A DNA stretch of 64,000 nucleotides from Aquisalimonas sp. (GTDB lineage Bacteria; Pseudomonadota; Gammaproteobacteria; Nitrococcales; Aquisalimonadaceae). The translations under genes were made by a program, and so were the position numbers. Shown in pieces: positions 35,642 through 45,255 of this stretch (position 1 is the stretch's first letter; each line of letters starts with the position of its first letter). Location of the stretch: NCBI GenBank assembly GCA_007126095.1, contig SLBZ01000087.1, positions 1 through 64,000 of the forward strand, read 5' to 3'. The notes below the pieces were generated by a model. That model was not told the DNA's origin. It searched no databases and was given only the letters and a program-made list of their open reading frames with translations.

Positions 35642-36481
35642 ATGTTGACCACCGAAAACCTCAAGGCGGCGCTCCTCAGCGTCGCCCTGCTCATCGTCCT
35701 GCTCGGGGCCTGGGAGTGGAGCATCGAGGGGACAGTGCTGCCCATCGGCGACCAGGAACTGAGCGAGTATGAGCAACTCGTGGGGGGCAGCAGCGGCGGC
35801 TCCAGGATCCCGGCGCCGTCGGCGGTGATCAGCCACGCCATCACCGAGCTGAGTGACCCCTTCTATGTGGCCGGCAGCAATGACATGGGCATCGGCATCC
35901 AACTGGCCCACTCCGTCGGCCGCGTGTTCGCCGGCTACTCCCTGGCACTGCTGGTCGCCATCCCGCTGGGCTTTCTCATCGGCATGTCGCCGATCATGTA
36001 CAAGGCCCTCAACCCGTATATCCAGATCCTGCGGCCCATCTCGCCGCTGGCGTGGATGCCGCTGGCGCTGTTCCTGATCCGGGACTCCGGGGCGTCGTCG
36101 ATCTTCGTGATCTTCATCTGCTCCATCTGGCCGGTGCTGCTGAACACCGCCTTCGGCGTGGCCGGGGTATCGCGGGATCTGCGCAACGTGGCCCGGACGC
36201 TGGAGCTGTCGTCCCTGAAAACGGCCTTCGCCGTGATCCTCCCGGCCGCGGCGCCGACGATTCTCACCGGCATGCGGATCGCCATCGGCATCTCGTGGCT
36301 GGTGATCGTGGCCGCGGAGATGCTCGTGGGGGGCAGCGGCATCGGGTACTACATCTGGAACGAGTGGAACAACCTGGACATCACCAGCGTGATCTTCTCG
36401 ATCCTGATGATCGGCATCGTCGGGATGTTCCTGGACAGCATCCTCGCGGCGGCGACACGCATGGTCCAGTACGACACCTGA
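35642..36481 (+). CDS. ABC transporter permease (NrtB/CynB-like)
   Basis: A 279-residue permease with an N-terminal membrane anchor (LLSVALLIVLLGAWEW), a periplasmic stretch, and five further helices of the BPD_transp_1 domain; the EAA loop that docks on the ATPase is visible around RTLELSSLKTAFAVILPAAAPTILTGMRIAIGISWLV. It begins 3 bp after the binding-protein stop, so the genes are co-translated. Sequence resembles NrtB and the aliphatic sulfonate/taurine permeases, as whole-family neighbours do. Confidence 0.92.
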   Translation: MLTTENLKAALLSVALLIVLLGAWEWSIEGTVLPIGDQELSEYEQLVGGSSGGSRIPAPSAVISHAITELSDPFYVAGSNDMGIGIQLAHSVGRVFAGYSLALLVAIPLGFLIGMSPIMYKALNPYIQILRPISPLAWMPLALFLIRDSGASSIFVIFICSIWPVLLNTAFGVAGVSRDLRNVARTLELSSLKTAFAVILPAAAPTILTGMRIAIGISWLVIVAAEMLVGGSGIGYYIWNEWNNLDITSVIFSILMIGIVGMFLDSILAAATRMVQYDT

Positions 36482-36491
36482 GGCAGACAGC

Positions 36492-37361
36492 ATGACCAAA
36501 CCATTCCTGTACGTGGAAAACCTCAAGAAGGCGTTTCCCGGGCCCCGGGGCCAGGAGCCGCTCACGGTGTTCGAGAACGTCAACTTCGGCATCGACAAGG
36601 GCGAGTTCGTCTGCGTCATCGGCCACTCGGGCTGCGGCAAGTCGACCATTCTCAACGTCATGGCTGGATTGGACGAATCCAGCGACGGCTACGTGTTCAT
36701 GGACGGCAAAGAGGTTCAGGGCACCAGCCTCGACCGTGGCGTCGTCTTCCAGAACCACAGCCTGCTGCCGTGGAAGTCGGCGCTCGCCAACGTCACCTTT
36801 GCCGTGAAGTCGAAATGGCCGGGCTGGTCGAAGGAGAAGATCCGCGACCACGCCATGAAATACATCGAACTTGTAGGCCTCAAGGGGTCCGAGGACAAAC
36901 GCCCCTCACAGCTCTCGGGCGGGATGAAGCAGCGGGTGGGCATCGCCCGCGCGTTCGCCATCGAGCCGAAGATGCTGCTCATGGATGAACCGTTCGGGGC
37001 CCTGGACGCGTTGACCCGCGGCAGCATTCAGGACGAGCTGCTCAAGATCTGCACCGAGACGAAACAGACGGTGTTCATGATCACCCATGACGTGGACGAG
37101 GCCATTCTGCTCTCGGACCGCATCCTGCTCATGACCAACGGACCCCATGCGCAGGTTGCTGAATCCGTCACCGTTCCCATCGCCCGCCCGCGCAAGCGCG
37201 AGACGCTGGTGCGTCAGGACGGCTATTACGAGACCCGGAACCACCTGGTGGACTTCCTGGTGCGCCGCTCCAAGGAACTCCAGGGTGAGTACGTCCAGGA
37301 CGACGGGGACAAGGAACCCGAAGTTACGACGCCGGTGCGGGCAGCCGCCGGCGGCAACTGA
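36492..37361 (+). CDS. ABC transporter ATPase (NrtD/CynD-like)
   Basis: The 289-residue ATPase subunit. Walker A GHSGCGKST, Q-loop VVFQNHSLLPWKS, signature LSGGMKQRVGIARAF, Walker B MLLMDEPFGALDALTR and the switch His in MITHDVDEAI are all intact. The C-terminal ~55 residues include RPRKRETLVRQDGYYETRNHLVDFL, seen in NrtD-type proteins. It is not fused to a binding-protein domain, so it is the D type and not the regulatory NrtC type. Confidence 0.93.
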   Translation: MTKPFLYVENLKKAFPGPRGQEPLTVFENVNFGIDKGEFVCVIGHSGCGKSTILNVMAGLDESSDGYVFMDGKEVQGTSLDRGVVFQNHSLLPWKSALANVTFAVKSKWPGWSKEKIRDHAMKYIELVGLKGSEDKRPSQLSGGMKQRVGIARAFAIEPKMLLMDEPFGALDALTRGSIQDELLKICTETKQTVFMITHDVDEAILLSDRILLMTNGPHAQVAESVTVPIARPRKRETLVRQDGYYETRNHLVDFLVRRSKELQGEYVQDDGDKEPEVTTPVRAAAGGN

Positions 37362-37394
37362 ACCCACTTTGCAGAGCACAAACCAAAGGAGAGC

Positions 37395-37841
37395 ATGATG
37401 GACAAGCACCTGATGCGCGAGATGATCCTCGAGGCCAAGCACCAGAAAGGCGTGAGCTGGGAGTCGCTGGGCAAGGCGACGGGAATGTCGCCGGTCTTCA
37501 TCTGTTCCGCCTGCCTCGGCGAGAACAGCGTGGAGAGCGAACAGGCGAAAGCGCTCGCCAGCGCGCTCGACCTGGGCGACGACATCGCCAGAACCCTCAC
37601 CGAGTATCCGAACAAGGGCCAGCGCGCCGCCGAAATGATCACCGACCCGCTGGTCTACCGCCTGAACGAGGTGGTGATGGTGTACGGCGAGACACTCAAG
37701 GAAGTGATTCAGGAGAAGTTCGGCGACGGCATCATGAGCGCCATCGACTTCACCATGGATGTGGACAAGGTCGAAGACCCGAAAGGGGATCGCGTCGTAC
37801 TGACGCTGAACGGCAAGTTCCTGCCCTACAAGCGCTGGTAA
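37395..37841 (+). CDS. cynS: Cyanate hydratase (cyanase)
   Basis: Converts cyanate and bicarbonate to ammonia and CO2. The 148-residue protein has the N-terminal helix-turn-helix-like domain (KGVSWESLGKATGMSPVFICSACLGENSV) and the C-terminal catalytic part with YRLNEVVMVYGETLKEVIQEKFGDGIMSAIDF, which contains the catalytic Arg, Glu and Ser of cyanases. AAAGGAGAG precedes the ATGATG start. Last gene of the transport operon, so the imported substrate is probably cyanate used as a nitrogen source. Confidence 0.97.
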   Translation: MMDKHLMREMILEAKHQKGVSWESLGKATGMSPVFICSACLGENSVESEQAKALASALDLGDDIARTLTEYPNKGQRAAEMITDPLVYRLNEVVMVYGETLKEVIQEKFGDGIMSAIDFTMDVDKVEDPKGDRVVLTLNGKFLPYKRW

Positions 37842-37852
37842 CCCGACCGTCT

Positions 37853-37881
37853 CCCCCCGGCATGGTGTCGGTGTCGGGGGG
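37853..37881. terminator. GC-rich hairpin after cynS
   Basis: CCCCCCG at 37853 pairs with CGGGGGG at 37875 across a 15-nt loop, 12 bp past the cynS stop and before the convergent LOV gene. It lacks a T-run, so its terminator role rests on position. Confidence 0.5.
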
Positions 37882-37925
37882 AACCCTCGCCAAAATGCGT
37901 CGCCTGCGCACGCGGGTCTTGGGAA

Positions 37926-38360
37926 TCAGCTGTCGCCCGCGGCCTTCTCAAGATCGGCCACCCGCTGCTCCAGCTCTTTCTGTGCGGTCACGTCCTTCTG
38001 GATGCCGATGTAATAGGTGAGCTGGTCGCGCTCGTTGTACACGGGTGTAATGCTGAGCTCGTTCCAGAACATGGACCCGTCCTTGCGATAGTTCCGCAAC
38101 ACCTGCCGCGTCGCGCGGCCATCCATGAGTGCTGCGCGGATCTCGTCCAGCGCCTCCTGATCTCGGTCGTCCGCCTGCAGGAAACGGCAGTCCTGGTACA
38201 GGATCTCGTCCGCACTGAACCCCGTGAGGCGCTCGAAAGCCGGATTGACGTAGATCAGAACGTTGTCGTCGCCTTCCTGCTCGGCAATCACGATGCCATC
38301 GTTGGATTCGTTCACCAGCATCCTGAGGAGGTCTGCCGGAATGGTCTCCAGATCATTCAT
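37926..38360 (-). CDS. Short LOV blue-light receptor (Pseudomonas SB1-LOV type)
   Basis: A 144-residue protein consisting of one flavin-binding LOV domain with short helical flanks. The photoactive cysteine is Cys58 in LYQDCRFLQ, with Asp replacing the usual Asn just before it, exactly as I recall for the Pseudomonas putida PpSB1-LOV protein. Flavin-contact stretches VLRNYRKDGSMFWNELSITP and YYIGIQKDVT (with the Gln that senses the flavin) are intact, and SNDGIV and the GDDNVLIYVNPAFERLTGFS segment also fit. No output domain is present; signalling is likely by dimer change of the terminal helices. Its ATG overlaps the stop of the EamA gene (ATGA). Confidence 0.92.
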   Translation of the reverse strand: MNDLETIPADLLRMLVNESNDGIVIAEQEGDDNVLIYVNPAFERLTGFSADEILYQDCRFLQADDRDQEALDEIRAALMDGRATRQVLRNYRKDGSMFWNELSITPVYNERDQLTYYIGIQKDVTAQKELEQRVADLEKAAGDS

Positions 38361-39256
38361 GATGACGCTTCTTGTTCCCTGGTTGTCTGGCTCTGTGCCT
38401 TCGCCGAGCGTACCGACTCGAAAGCGGCGGCACCGACAATGAGTGCTCCACCGACGATTGTGCTGGACCCGGGCAATTCCGACAAGACGAGCGCCGCCAG
38501 AACCGTCGCATACACCACCTGCAGACAGTTGATCAGGCTCACCGAAACGGCGCTGTGATGGACCAGCGCATTGGCGAAGAGCGTGTGCGGCAGGGCCGTG
38601 AACACGATTCCCAGCAACACGATCAGTGCCCACTGCCCCGGCCCGAGTTCGAACGAACCGCCACCGAGAAACGGCGCCGTCAGCGCCAGCACCACCAGGA
38701 CCTGATAGAACATGGCCGTCTTTCCCGGGTAGTGCCGGAACCGGTGGCGCTGGATCACGTTGCGCAGCGCGTAGGTGAAGGCCGACAGCAAGCCCCACAG
38801 CACGCCCTGGGTGGTGGCATTGTTCAGCGAGAACTCCGGCACCATGAGGTAGACCCCGGCAACAACCGCAAGCGCCCCGGCCAGATCGACCAGTCTCGGC
38901 GGCTCACCGTGGAAGAACGGCTCGATAAAGACCGTGATCACCGGGAACGTGAACAGCGCCACGATCCCGACCGCTACCGTAGAGACCTGCATGGCATGGA
39001 AGTAGGTCAGCCAGTGCACCGCGAACAAGACGCCCAGACCCAGCACGATCGCGTAGTCGCGGGAGCGGTGCAGGCGGAAATCGAACCGGGTCAGCAGGAA
39101 CAGGCCCAGCAACGCCAGCCCCGCGAACAGGCTGCGCCAGACAGTGATGTCCAGCGCCGGCAGCGCAATGAGCTTGGAGAACAACGCCGTCCCGCCAAGA
39201 AGCAGAATACCGATGTGGAGCTGAATCAGACTGGACTGCCGGGTATCGAGCCGCAC
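38357..39256 (-). CDS. EamA/DMT-family transporter
   Basis: A ten-helix membrane protein of 299 residues with two EamA repeats. Start chosen at the GTG at 39256 (VRLDTRQSSLIQLHIGI), because GGAG stands before it and the longer frame would run through the trxA terminator. Helices such as HIGILLLGGTALFSKLIAL, LALLGLFLL, VGIVALFTFPVITVFIEPFF, TQGVLWGLLSAFTYALRNV and ALIVLLGIVFTALPHTLFANAL are visible. Members export amino acids or other small molecules; substrate unknown. Coupled to the LOV gene by a 4-bp overlap, so transport may be linked to light, which is inference. Confidence 0.9.
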   Translation of the reverse strand: MRLDTRQSSLIQLHIGILLLGGTALFSKLIALPALDITVWRSLFAGLALLGLFLLTRFDFRLHRSRDYAIVLGLGVLFAVHWLTYFHAMQVSTVAVGIVALFTFPVITVFIEPFFHGEPPRLVDLAGALAVVAGVYLMVPEFSLNNATTQGVLWGLLSAFTYALRNVIQRHRFRHYPGKTAMFYQVLVVLALTAPFLGGGSFELGPGQWALIVLLGIVFTALPHTLFANALVHHSAVSVSLINCLQVVYATVLAALVLSELPGSSTIVGGALIVGAAAFESVRSAKAQSQTTREQEASS

Positions 39257-39267
39257 GTGTTCTCTCC

Positions 39268-39298
39268 AAAAAAAGAAGGCCGGCAACGGGCCGGCCTT
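39268..39298 (-). terminator. Intrinsic terminator of trxA
   Basis: On the minus strand AAGGCCGGC and GCCGGCCTT form a 9-bp stem with a 5-nt loop, followed by CTTTTTTT. It is just upstream of the EamA gene and separates it from trxA. A second hairpin (GCCGGAGGCGT with its complement, 39319-39344) stands between it and the trxA stop. Confidence 0.9.
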
Positions 39299-39318
39299 GA
39301 TTCGTCTGGCTGGTGACA

Positions 39319-39344
39319 GCCGGAGGCGTCGAGACGCCTCCGGC
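39319..39344. repeat. Stable hairpin between trxA and its terminator
   Basis: GCCGGAGGCGT and ACGCCTCCGGC form an 11-bp stem around a 4-nt CGAG-like loop. No T-run. It may stabilise the trxA mRNA 3' end before the true terminator. Confidence 0.6.
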
Positions 39345-39355
39345 GCACCGGCCAT

Positions 39356-39682
39356 TCAGAGATTCTGATCGATGAAGGCAGTCAGCTCGCTCTTGGACAG
39401 CGCCCCGACCTTGGTGGCCTGCACGTCACCGTCCTTGAACAGCATCAGGGTCGGAATGCCGCGCACACCGTACTTCGGCGCGGTCTCCTGATTCTCGTCG
39501 ATGTCGACCTTCACCACCTTCAAGCGGTCGGCGTAATCCTCCGCGACCTGGTCCAGTACCGGCGCGATCATCTTGCACGGGCCGCACCACTCCGCCCAGT
39601 AGTCAACGAGCACCGGCCCGCTGGCTTTCAGCACTTCGGTGTCGAACGTACCGTCGGTGGCGTGAACGATTCGGTCTGACAT
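39356..39682 (-). CDS. trxA: Thioredoxin 1
   Basis: Cytoplasmic disulfide reductase of 108 residues. The active site WCGPC is present in [15 protein letters not shown], the cis-Pro in RGIPTLMLF, and the overall length is that of E. coli thioredoxin 1. GGAGGGG lies directly before the ATG at 39682; the open frame continues upstream without similarity. Single gene with its own terminator. Confidence 0.97.
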   Translation of the reverse strand: MSDRIVHATDGTFDTEVLKASGPVLVDYWAEWCGPCKMIAPVLDQVAEDYADRLKVVKVDIDENQETAPKYGVRGIPTLMLFKDGDVQATKVGALSKSELTAFIDQNL

Positions 39683-39778
39683 GACCCCTCCATAGAAACC
39701 GGAATAAAGATTACCAATGGTACAAATTCGAGCGCAGCGGCGCCAACGCATCAGTGATGATCGCGGCGATAGACCTGC

Positions 39779-40465
39779 TCAATCTCCATCGCCGAAGCTG
39801 GCCATGGCCAGCCGCAGCTCCAGGGCCGCCAGCTCGCCGATCGCCCCGGTGGCGTCAGTGCCGTCGCGGTCCATGACGGAGCGCATCATGCGCCGCATGA
39901 TCTCCAGGTGCGGCCCGACGGCAGCCGCCCGCTCGTCCCGCGAATGGTACAACACCCGGCGCAGGCCTGGCTCCAGATCGATCAGCAGCTCATCCAGCAG
40001 CGGATTGCCGACGATGGGAGCGCACGCCCTGGCAAATGCGAAGTTGTGCTCGTAATAGCCCTCAACGTCCCCCTGCTCCGCGCAATTCACCATGTGCTCC
40101 ACCACCGTGTAGAGCGCTGGCAGATTATCCGGCGTCCACCGCTCGGCGACGGCGCGGGTGAGCGTCTGGTAGAGCGGCGTCACCGCCTCGTACAGGCAGC
40201 GGACATCCTCCGGGCCCATGTCGGTGACCAGCGCACCGCGGCGTGGCAGGATCCGTACCAGACGCCGCTTCTCGAGGACACGCAGCGCCTCGCGCAACGG
40301 CCCCCGGCTGACCCCCATGTCCCCGGCAAGCTGAACCTCCAGCAACCGACTTCCCGGCGGCAGCTCACCCCTGATGATGCGCTCGCCCAGGGATTCGGCA
40401 ATGGTGACCGACAGGTTGCCCTCGCCGCCTGACGGCGAGGGGTCGGCAATGGAACGCACCGGCAT
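39779..40465 (-). CDS. GntR-family regulator with FCD domain
   Basis: A 228-residue repressor type. N-terminal winged helix (IAESLGERIIRGELPPGSRLLEVQLAGDMGVSRGPLREALRVLEKRRLVRILPRRGA) and C-terminal FCD effector domain with metal-binding His/Asp candidates (DVRCLYE, EHNFAFARAC, HLEIMRRMM). I start at MPVRSIADP, which has AGAGG 7 nt upstream. It is divergent from fadIJ, and three copies of TTGTC(A/G)ACAA or TTGTTGACAA fill the 136-bp gap, so it very likely represses itself and fadIJ. Unlike enterobacterial FadR, its effector domain is FCD, so the ligand may be an organic acid or acyl compound other than acyl-CoA. Confidence 0.92.
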   Translation of the reverse strand: MPVRSIADPSPSGGEGNLSVTIAESLGERIIRGELPPGSRLLEVQLAGDMGVSRGPLREALRVLEKRRLVRILPRRGALVTDMGPEDVRCLYEAVTPLYQTLTRAVAERWTPDNLPALYTVVEHMVNCAEQGDVEGYYEHNFAFARACAPIVGNPLLDELLIDLEPGLRRVLYHSRDERAAAVGPHLEIMRRMMRSVMDRDGTDATGAIGELAALELRLAMASFGDGD

Positions 40466-40493
40466 CCGGCAACCTCTGGATTGACCCACAACA

Positions 40494-40563
40494 TTGTCAA
40501 CAATAATAAACCAATAAGCATTCTTGTTGACAAGGAATCATTACTTTGCAGAATTGTCGACAA
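40494..40563. promoter_or_regulatory. Triple operator array and divergent promoters between gntR and fadI
   Basis: Three 10-bp palindromic sites, TTGTCAACAA (40494), TTGTTGACAA (40524) and TTGTCGACAA (40554), start exactly 30 bp apart. A perfect -35 TTGACA (40527-40532) with CAGAAT 16 bp later lies in sites 2 and 3 and would read toward fadI; on the minus strand TTGTCA at site 2 with TATTAT before site 1 would read toward the regulator. The repeat fits the TNGT-Nn-ACNA type bound by FCD GntR proteins. Confidence 0.85.
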
Positions 40564-40601
40564 CAGAGCATCCGCCGATCCCCTCGGCTCAGGAGGACGA
40601 C

Positions 40602-41911
<1,310 letters not shown>

Positions 41912-41912
<1 letters not shown>

Positions 41913-44083
41913 TGGCTACGGCGAAGGAACACCAGAGCAACGAAACGACGATCTTTCATGTCGAGCAGCGCGACGACGGCATCGCCGTGGTCACCATTGA
42001 TCTGCCGGGCGAGAGCCAGAACGTACTCAGCCGGGCACTCATGGAAGAGGCCACGGCCTCCATGGACGCACTGGAGAACGACCAGTCCGTCAAGGGGATT
42101 GTCTTCATCAGTGGCAAGCCGGGCTCATTTATCGCCGGCGCCGACATCGAGATGTTGCAGGCGTGCCGCAGCGCAGAGGAAGTCACGGAGCTCTCCCGCG
42201 CCGGTCAGGCCTTTTTCGACCGCATCGCCAATCTGAACGTCCCGGTGGTGGCGGCGATCAATGGCATGTGCCTGGGCGGCGGCCTCGAGCTGGCACTGGC
42301 CTGCCACGGCCGCGTGTGCACCGACGCCGACAAGACCGCCCTGGGCGTTCCGGAAGTGATGCTCGGCCTGCTGCCGGGCAGCGGCGGCACCCAGCGGCTG
42401 CCCCGCCTCGTGGGCATCCAGGCGGCTCTGGACATGGCGCTTACCGGCAAGCAGATTCGCCCCGCCAAGGCGAAGCGCATGGGCCTGGTGGACGACGTAG
42501 TGCCCGAACCCATCCTGGAAGACGCGGCCATTCGCATGGTGCGGAAGCTCCAGGGCGGCAAGCGCAACAGCAAGCGCCGTCGAACCTGGATGGAATCGGC
42601 TCTGGAGGGCAATCCCGTCGGGCGGCGGATCGTCTTTGATCAGGCCCGCAAGCAGGCTCAGAGCAAGACCCGGGGCAATTACCCCGCGCTGCCCCGGATC
42701 ATCGAGTGCATCGAGACGGGCATCAACCGCGGCATGAAGAGCGGGCTGGAACTGGAGGCCAAGCGCTTCGGCGAGCTGGCGATGACGCCGCAGGCGCGCC
42801 AGCTCATGAACATCTACTTCGCCACCACGGCGATGAAGAAGGATACCGGCACGGACGACACCTCCGCGGCACCGAGGCAGGTCGACCGGACGGCTGTTCT
42901 CGGCGCCGGGCTCATGGGTGCGGGCATCGCCTTTGTCACCACCAACAAGGCGGGCCTGCCGGTGCGGCTGAAGGACATCGCCGTGGAAGGGCTGAACAAG
43001 GGCATGCAGCACCTAAACGACCAGCTCCAGGAGAAGGTCAGTCGGCGCAGCATGACGCCATTCGAGGCCGACGTGCAGCGCAATCGCGTGACGCCCACCC
43101 TGGATTACAGCGGTTTCAGCGGCGTCGACATTGCGATCGAGGCGGTGTTCGAGGATCTGGACCTCAAGCACCGCATGGTGCAGGACATCGAAATCAACGC
43201 CAGCGAGACCACAATCTTTGCCACCAACACGTCGTCCATTCCGATCACCCGGATCGGCCAGGGCGCCGAGCGGCCACAGAACGTCATCGGCATGCATTAC
43301 TTCTCGCCGGTGGAGAAGATGCCGCTGCTGGAGGTGATCGCCACCGACCAGACCGACCCGGAGGTGATCGCCACCACGGTGGACGTGGGGCGCAGACAGG
43401 GCAAGACGGTCATCGTGGTCAAGGATGGCGCCGGCTTCTACGTGAACCGCATCCTGGCGCCTTACATCAACGAGGCGTGCCACATGCTGAGCGAGGGTGT
43501 CGCCATCGACCGCATCGACGAGACCATGCTCAACTTCGGCTTCCCGGTGGGGCCATTCGCCCTGCTCGACGAGGTTGGCCTGGACGTGACCGCCAAGGTC
43601 GCGCCGATTCTCCACGACGCCTTCGGCGATCGCATGAAACCCGTGGCCGCCGCCGACGCCATGCTGGCGGACGGGCGCTACGGCAAGAAGAGCCAGAAAG
43701 GGTTCTACCAGTACGGCGGCAAGAAGAAGAAGGGCAAGAAGGCGGTGGACGAGAGCGTCTACAGCCTGCTCAAGATCGACCCGAGCAACAAGGCACGGGA
43801 GTCGGACATCATCGATCGCACACTGCTGATGATGCTCAACGAAGCCGCACGCTGCTACGACGAGGGCGTCATCCGCAGCCTGCGGGACGGCGACATCGGC
43901 GCAGTCTACGGCATCGGCTTCCCGCCGTTCCGGGGCGGGCCGTTCCGCTACATGGACGAGCGCGGCATTCCCGAGATCGTGCAGCGTCTCAAGGAGCTCC
44001 AGCAGCAGCACGGGGAGCGTTTCGCCCCGGCGGAGATCCTGGAGCGCATGGCCGCAGGCGGCGAGCGATTCCACGGGGATTGA
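41912..44083 (+). CDS. fadJ: Fatty acid oxidation complex alpha subunit FadJ
   Basis: Bifunctional enoyl-CoA hydratase / L-3-hydroxyacyl-CoA dehydrogenase, 723 residues. N-terminal crotonase domain with GSFIAGADIEML, INGMCLGGGLELALACHGRV and VMLGLLPGSGGTQRLPR (both catalytic Glu); central NAD-binding VLGAGLMGAGIAFV; dehydrogenase part with IGMHYFSPVEKMPLLEVI (catalytic His) and VKDGAGFYVNRILAPY; C-terminal HCDH repeat. The ATG shares one base with the fadI stop. Size and pairing with FadI identify it as FadJ-type. Confidence 0.95.
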
Positions 44084-44105
44084 TTCAGTATCCCGAGCAA
44101 TGGGT

Positions 44106-44125
44106 GGTGGACCTGAAGGTCCACC
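44106..44125. repeat. Hairpin resembling REP-like intergenic repeats
   Basis: GGTGGACC-TGAA-GGTCCACC forms a perfect 8-bp stem with a tetraloop, flanked by GGGT and CTACCCC. The whole has the look of REP-type elements (a GGTCCACC-type hairpin next to GTAGGG) found many times in gammaproteobacterial genomes. It lies between convergent fadJ and the COG0523 gene. Only one copy lies in the window. Confidence 0.5.
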
Positions 44126-44136
44126 CTACCCCGTTT

Positions 44137-45156
44137 CTACCGCTTGACGGGAATCAGTCGGGCGCCCTTGAGGGCGGCTTCGACCGCGTCCCAGTCCGGT
44201 GGGGTGTCGTCGTCGGCGATGCACTCCACGCGGCTGTCGGTCCGCCAGGACGAAGCGCGGACGGATAGTGCCCCATCGGCCCGATCGAACAGAAACCAGC
44301 CGTTATCGCAGTGGAACACGCCCTTGACGCGGGCACCGGGGGCGCAGGTTCGCAGCACTTCCGCCACGTGATCCTGGTCGAAGCAGTCTCCGGGGTGAAA
44401 CCGCCAGCCGCAGGCCGTGAGCCCCTGGCCACGATTCTCCTGGCGAACGTGCCTGCCGGGCTCGGGCTCGGCCTCCGGGGCCTCTTCCCTATGATCGTGG
44501 TGATGGTGCGCCTCCGGGAACAGCGCCTTGCGCCCGGGGTGGGCTCCGATATCCAGCCAGGCCGGATCGATTCGGCCGTCCCGAACCGCTTCGACCCGCG
44601 CCTTGGGCGGGAAGAGCGCGTGCGCCCATTCCTGGAACCGCTCGAGGTCGGCACGTGCGCACACATCGGTCTTGTTGGCCACCAGCACGTCGGCCAGCTC
44701 CACCTGATCACGGAATACCTCGCTGGCCATGACCTTGTCCTCGGCCAGCCGACGCGGATCCACCAAACAGACCGTGGCGCGCACATCCAGCGCCTCGCCA
44801 AGGCCGTCGCCGCGCAGGGTATCCAGCACCCTCGCCGGGTGGCCCACGCCCGTTGGCTCGATCAGCAGCCGGTCCGGCCGCGCCTCCCGCAGCAGGCGCG
44901 CCAGCGTCACCTCGAGCGGTGCGCCCATGGTGCAACACATGCAACCGCCGGGAAGCTCCCGGATGACCGCTTCACCTTTCCCTGAATCCAGTGCGGCCCC
45001 GTCCACAGCGACTTCCCCGAACTCGTTCACGAGCACGGCCCAGCGCTCACCGTCGGGTGCACGGTCCAGCAGGCTGCGCACGGCCGTGCTCTTGCCCACT
45101 CCGAGGAAACCGGTTATCACGTTGGTCGGGACATGGGATACTCTGCGCCGCGCCAT
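44137..45156 (-). CDS. COG0523 family GTPase, probable zinc metallochaperone
   Basis: A 339-residue G3E GTPase. Walker A GFLGVGKST, the metal-binding GGCMCC motif, EPTGVGHP (G-protein switch) and ANKTD (guanine specificity) are visible, with a His-rich metal loop HHHHDH near residue 215. The C-terminal CobW_C domain begins near CGWRFHPGDCFDQ. COG0523 proteins of this kind, when under Zur control, deliver zinc to key enzymes in zinc-poor cells. A Zur-box-like sequence lies 60 bp upstream and is shared with the divergent ABC system. Confidence 0.9.
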   Translation of the reverse strand: MARRRVSHVPTNVITGFLGVGKSTAVRSLLDRAPDGERWAVLVNEFGEVAVDGAALDSGKGEAVIRELPGGCMCCTMGAPLEVTLARLLREARPDRLLIEPTGVGHPARVLDTLRGDGLGEALDVRATVCLVDPRRLAEDKVMASEVFRDQVELADVLVANKTDVCARADLERFQEWAHALFPPKARVEAVRDGRIDPAWLDIGAHPGRKALFPEAHHHHDHREEAPEAEPEPGRHVRQENRGQGLTACGWRFHPGDCFDQDHVAEVLRTCAPGARVKGVFHCDNGWFLFDRADGALSVRASSWRTDSRVECIADDDTPPDWDAVEAALKGARLIPVKR

Positions 45157-45198
45157 AGGAAAGGCACCCCCTGATTCAGTTCGGGCGATGTCTGGTTT

Positions 45199-45228
45199 TG
45201 CTCATCGCAAAAACGATATAGTATAACA
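45199..45228. promoter_or_regulatory. Zur-box-like operator over a divergent promoter
   Basis: GATATAGTATAAC (45216-45228) matches 12 of 13 positions of the gammaproteobacterial Zur palindrome core GTTATA-N-TATAAC. It covers the -10 TATAAC of a plus-strand promoter (TTGCTC at 45199, 18-bp spacer) and lies between the divergent COG0523 GTPase and MacB-like ABC genes. Zinc control is inferred. Confidence 0.75.
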
Positions 45229-45255
45229 CTTTTCAGATCACGGTCCGGAGGCCGG

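Noticed and set aside
34229..36661. 810-codon minus-strand open frame
   Set aside because: Antisense to the binding-protein and permease genes; composition is that of a shadow frame (His/Asp/Gly/Val-rich) without any domain.
34217..37361. Taurine/sulfonate transporter as the identity of the ABC system
   Set aside because: The permease and ATPase resemble this group too, but the NrtA-type receptor, cynS and nitrogen-type control favour nitrate or cyanate.
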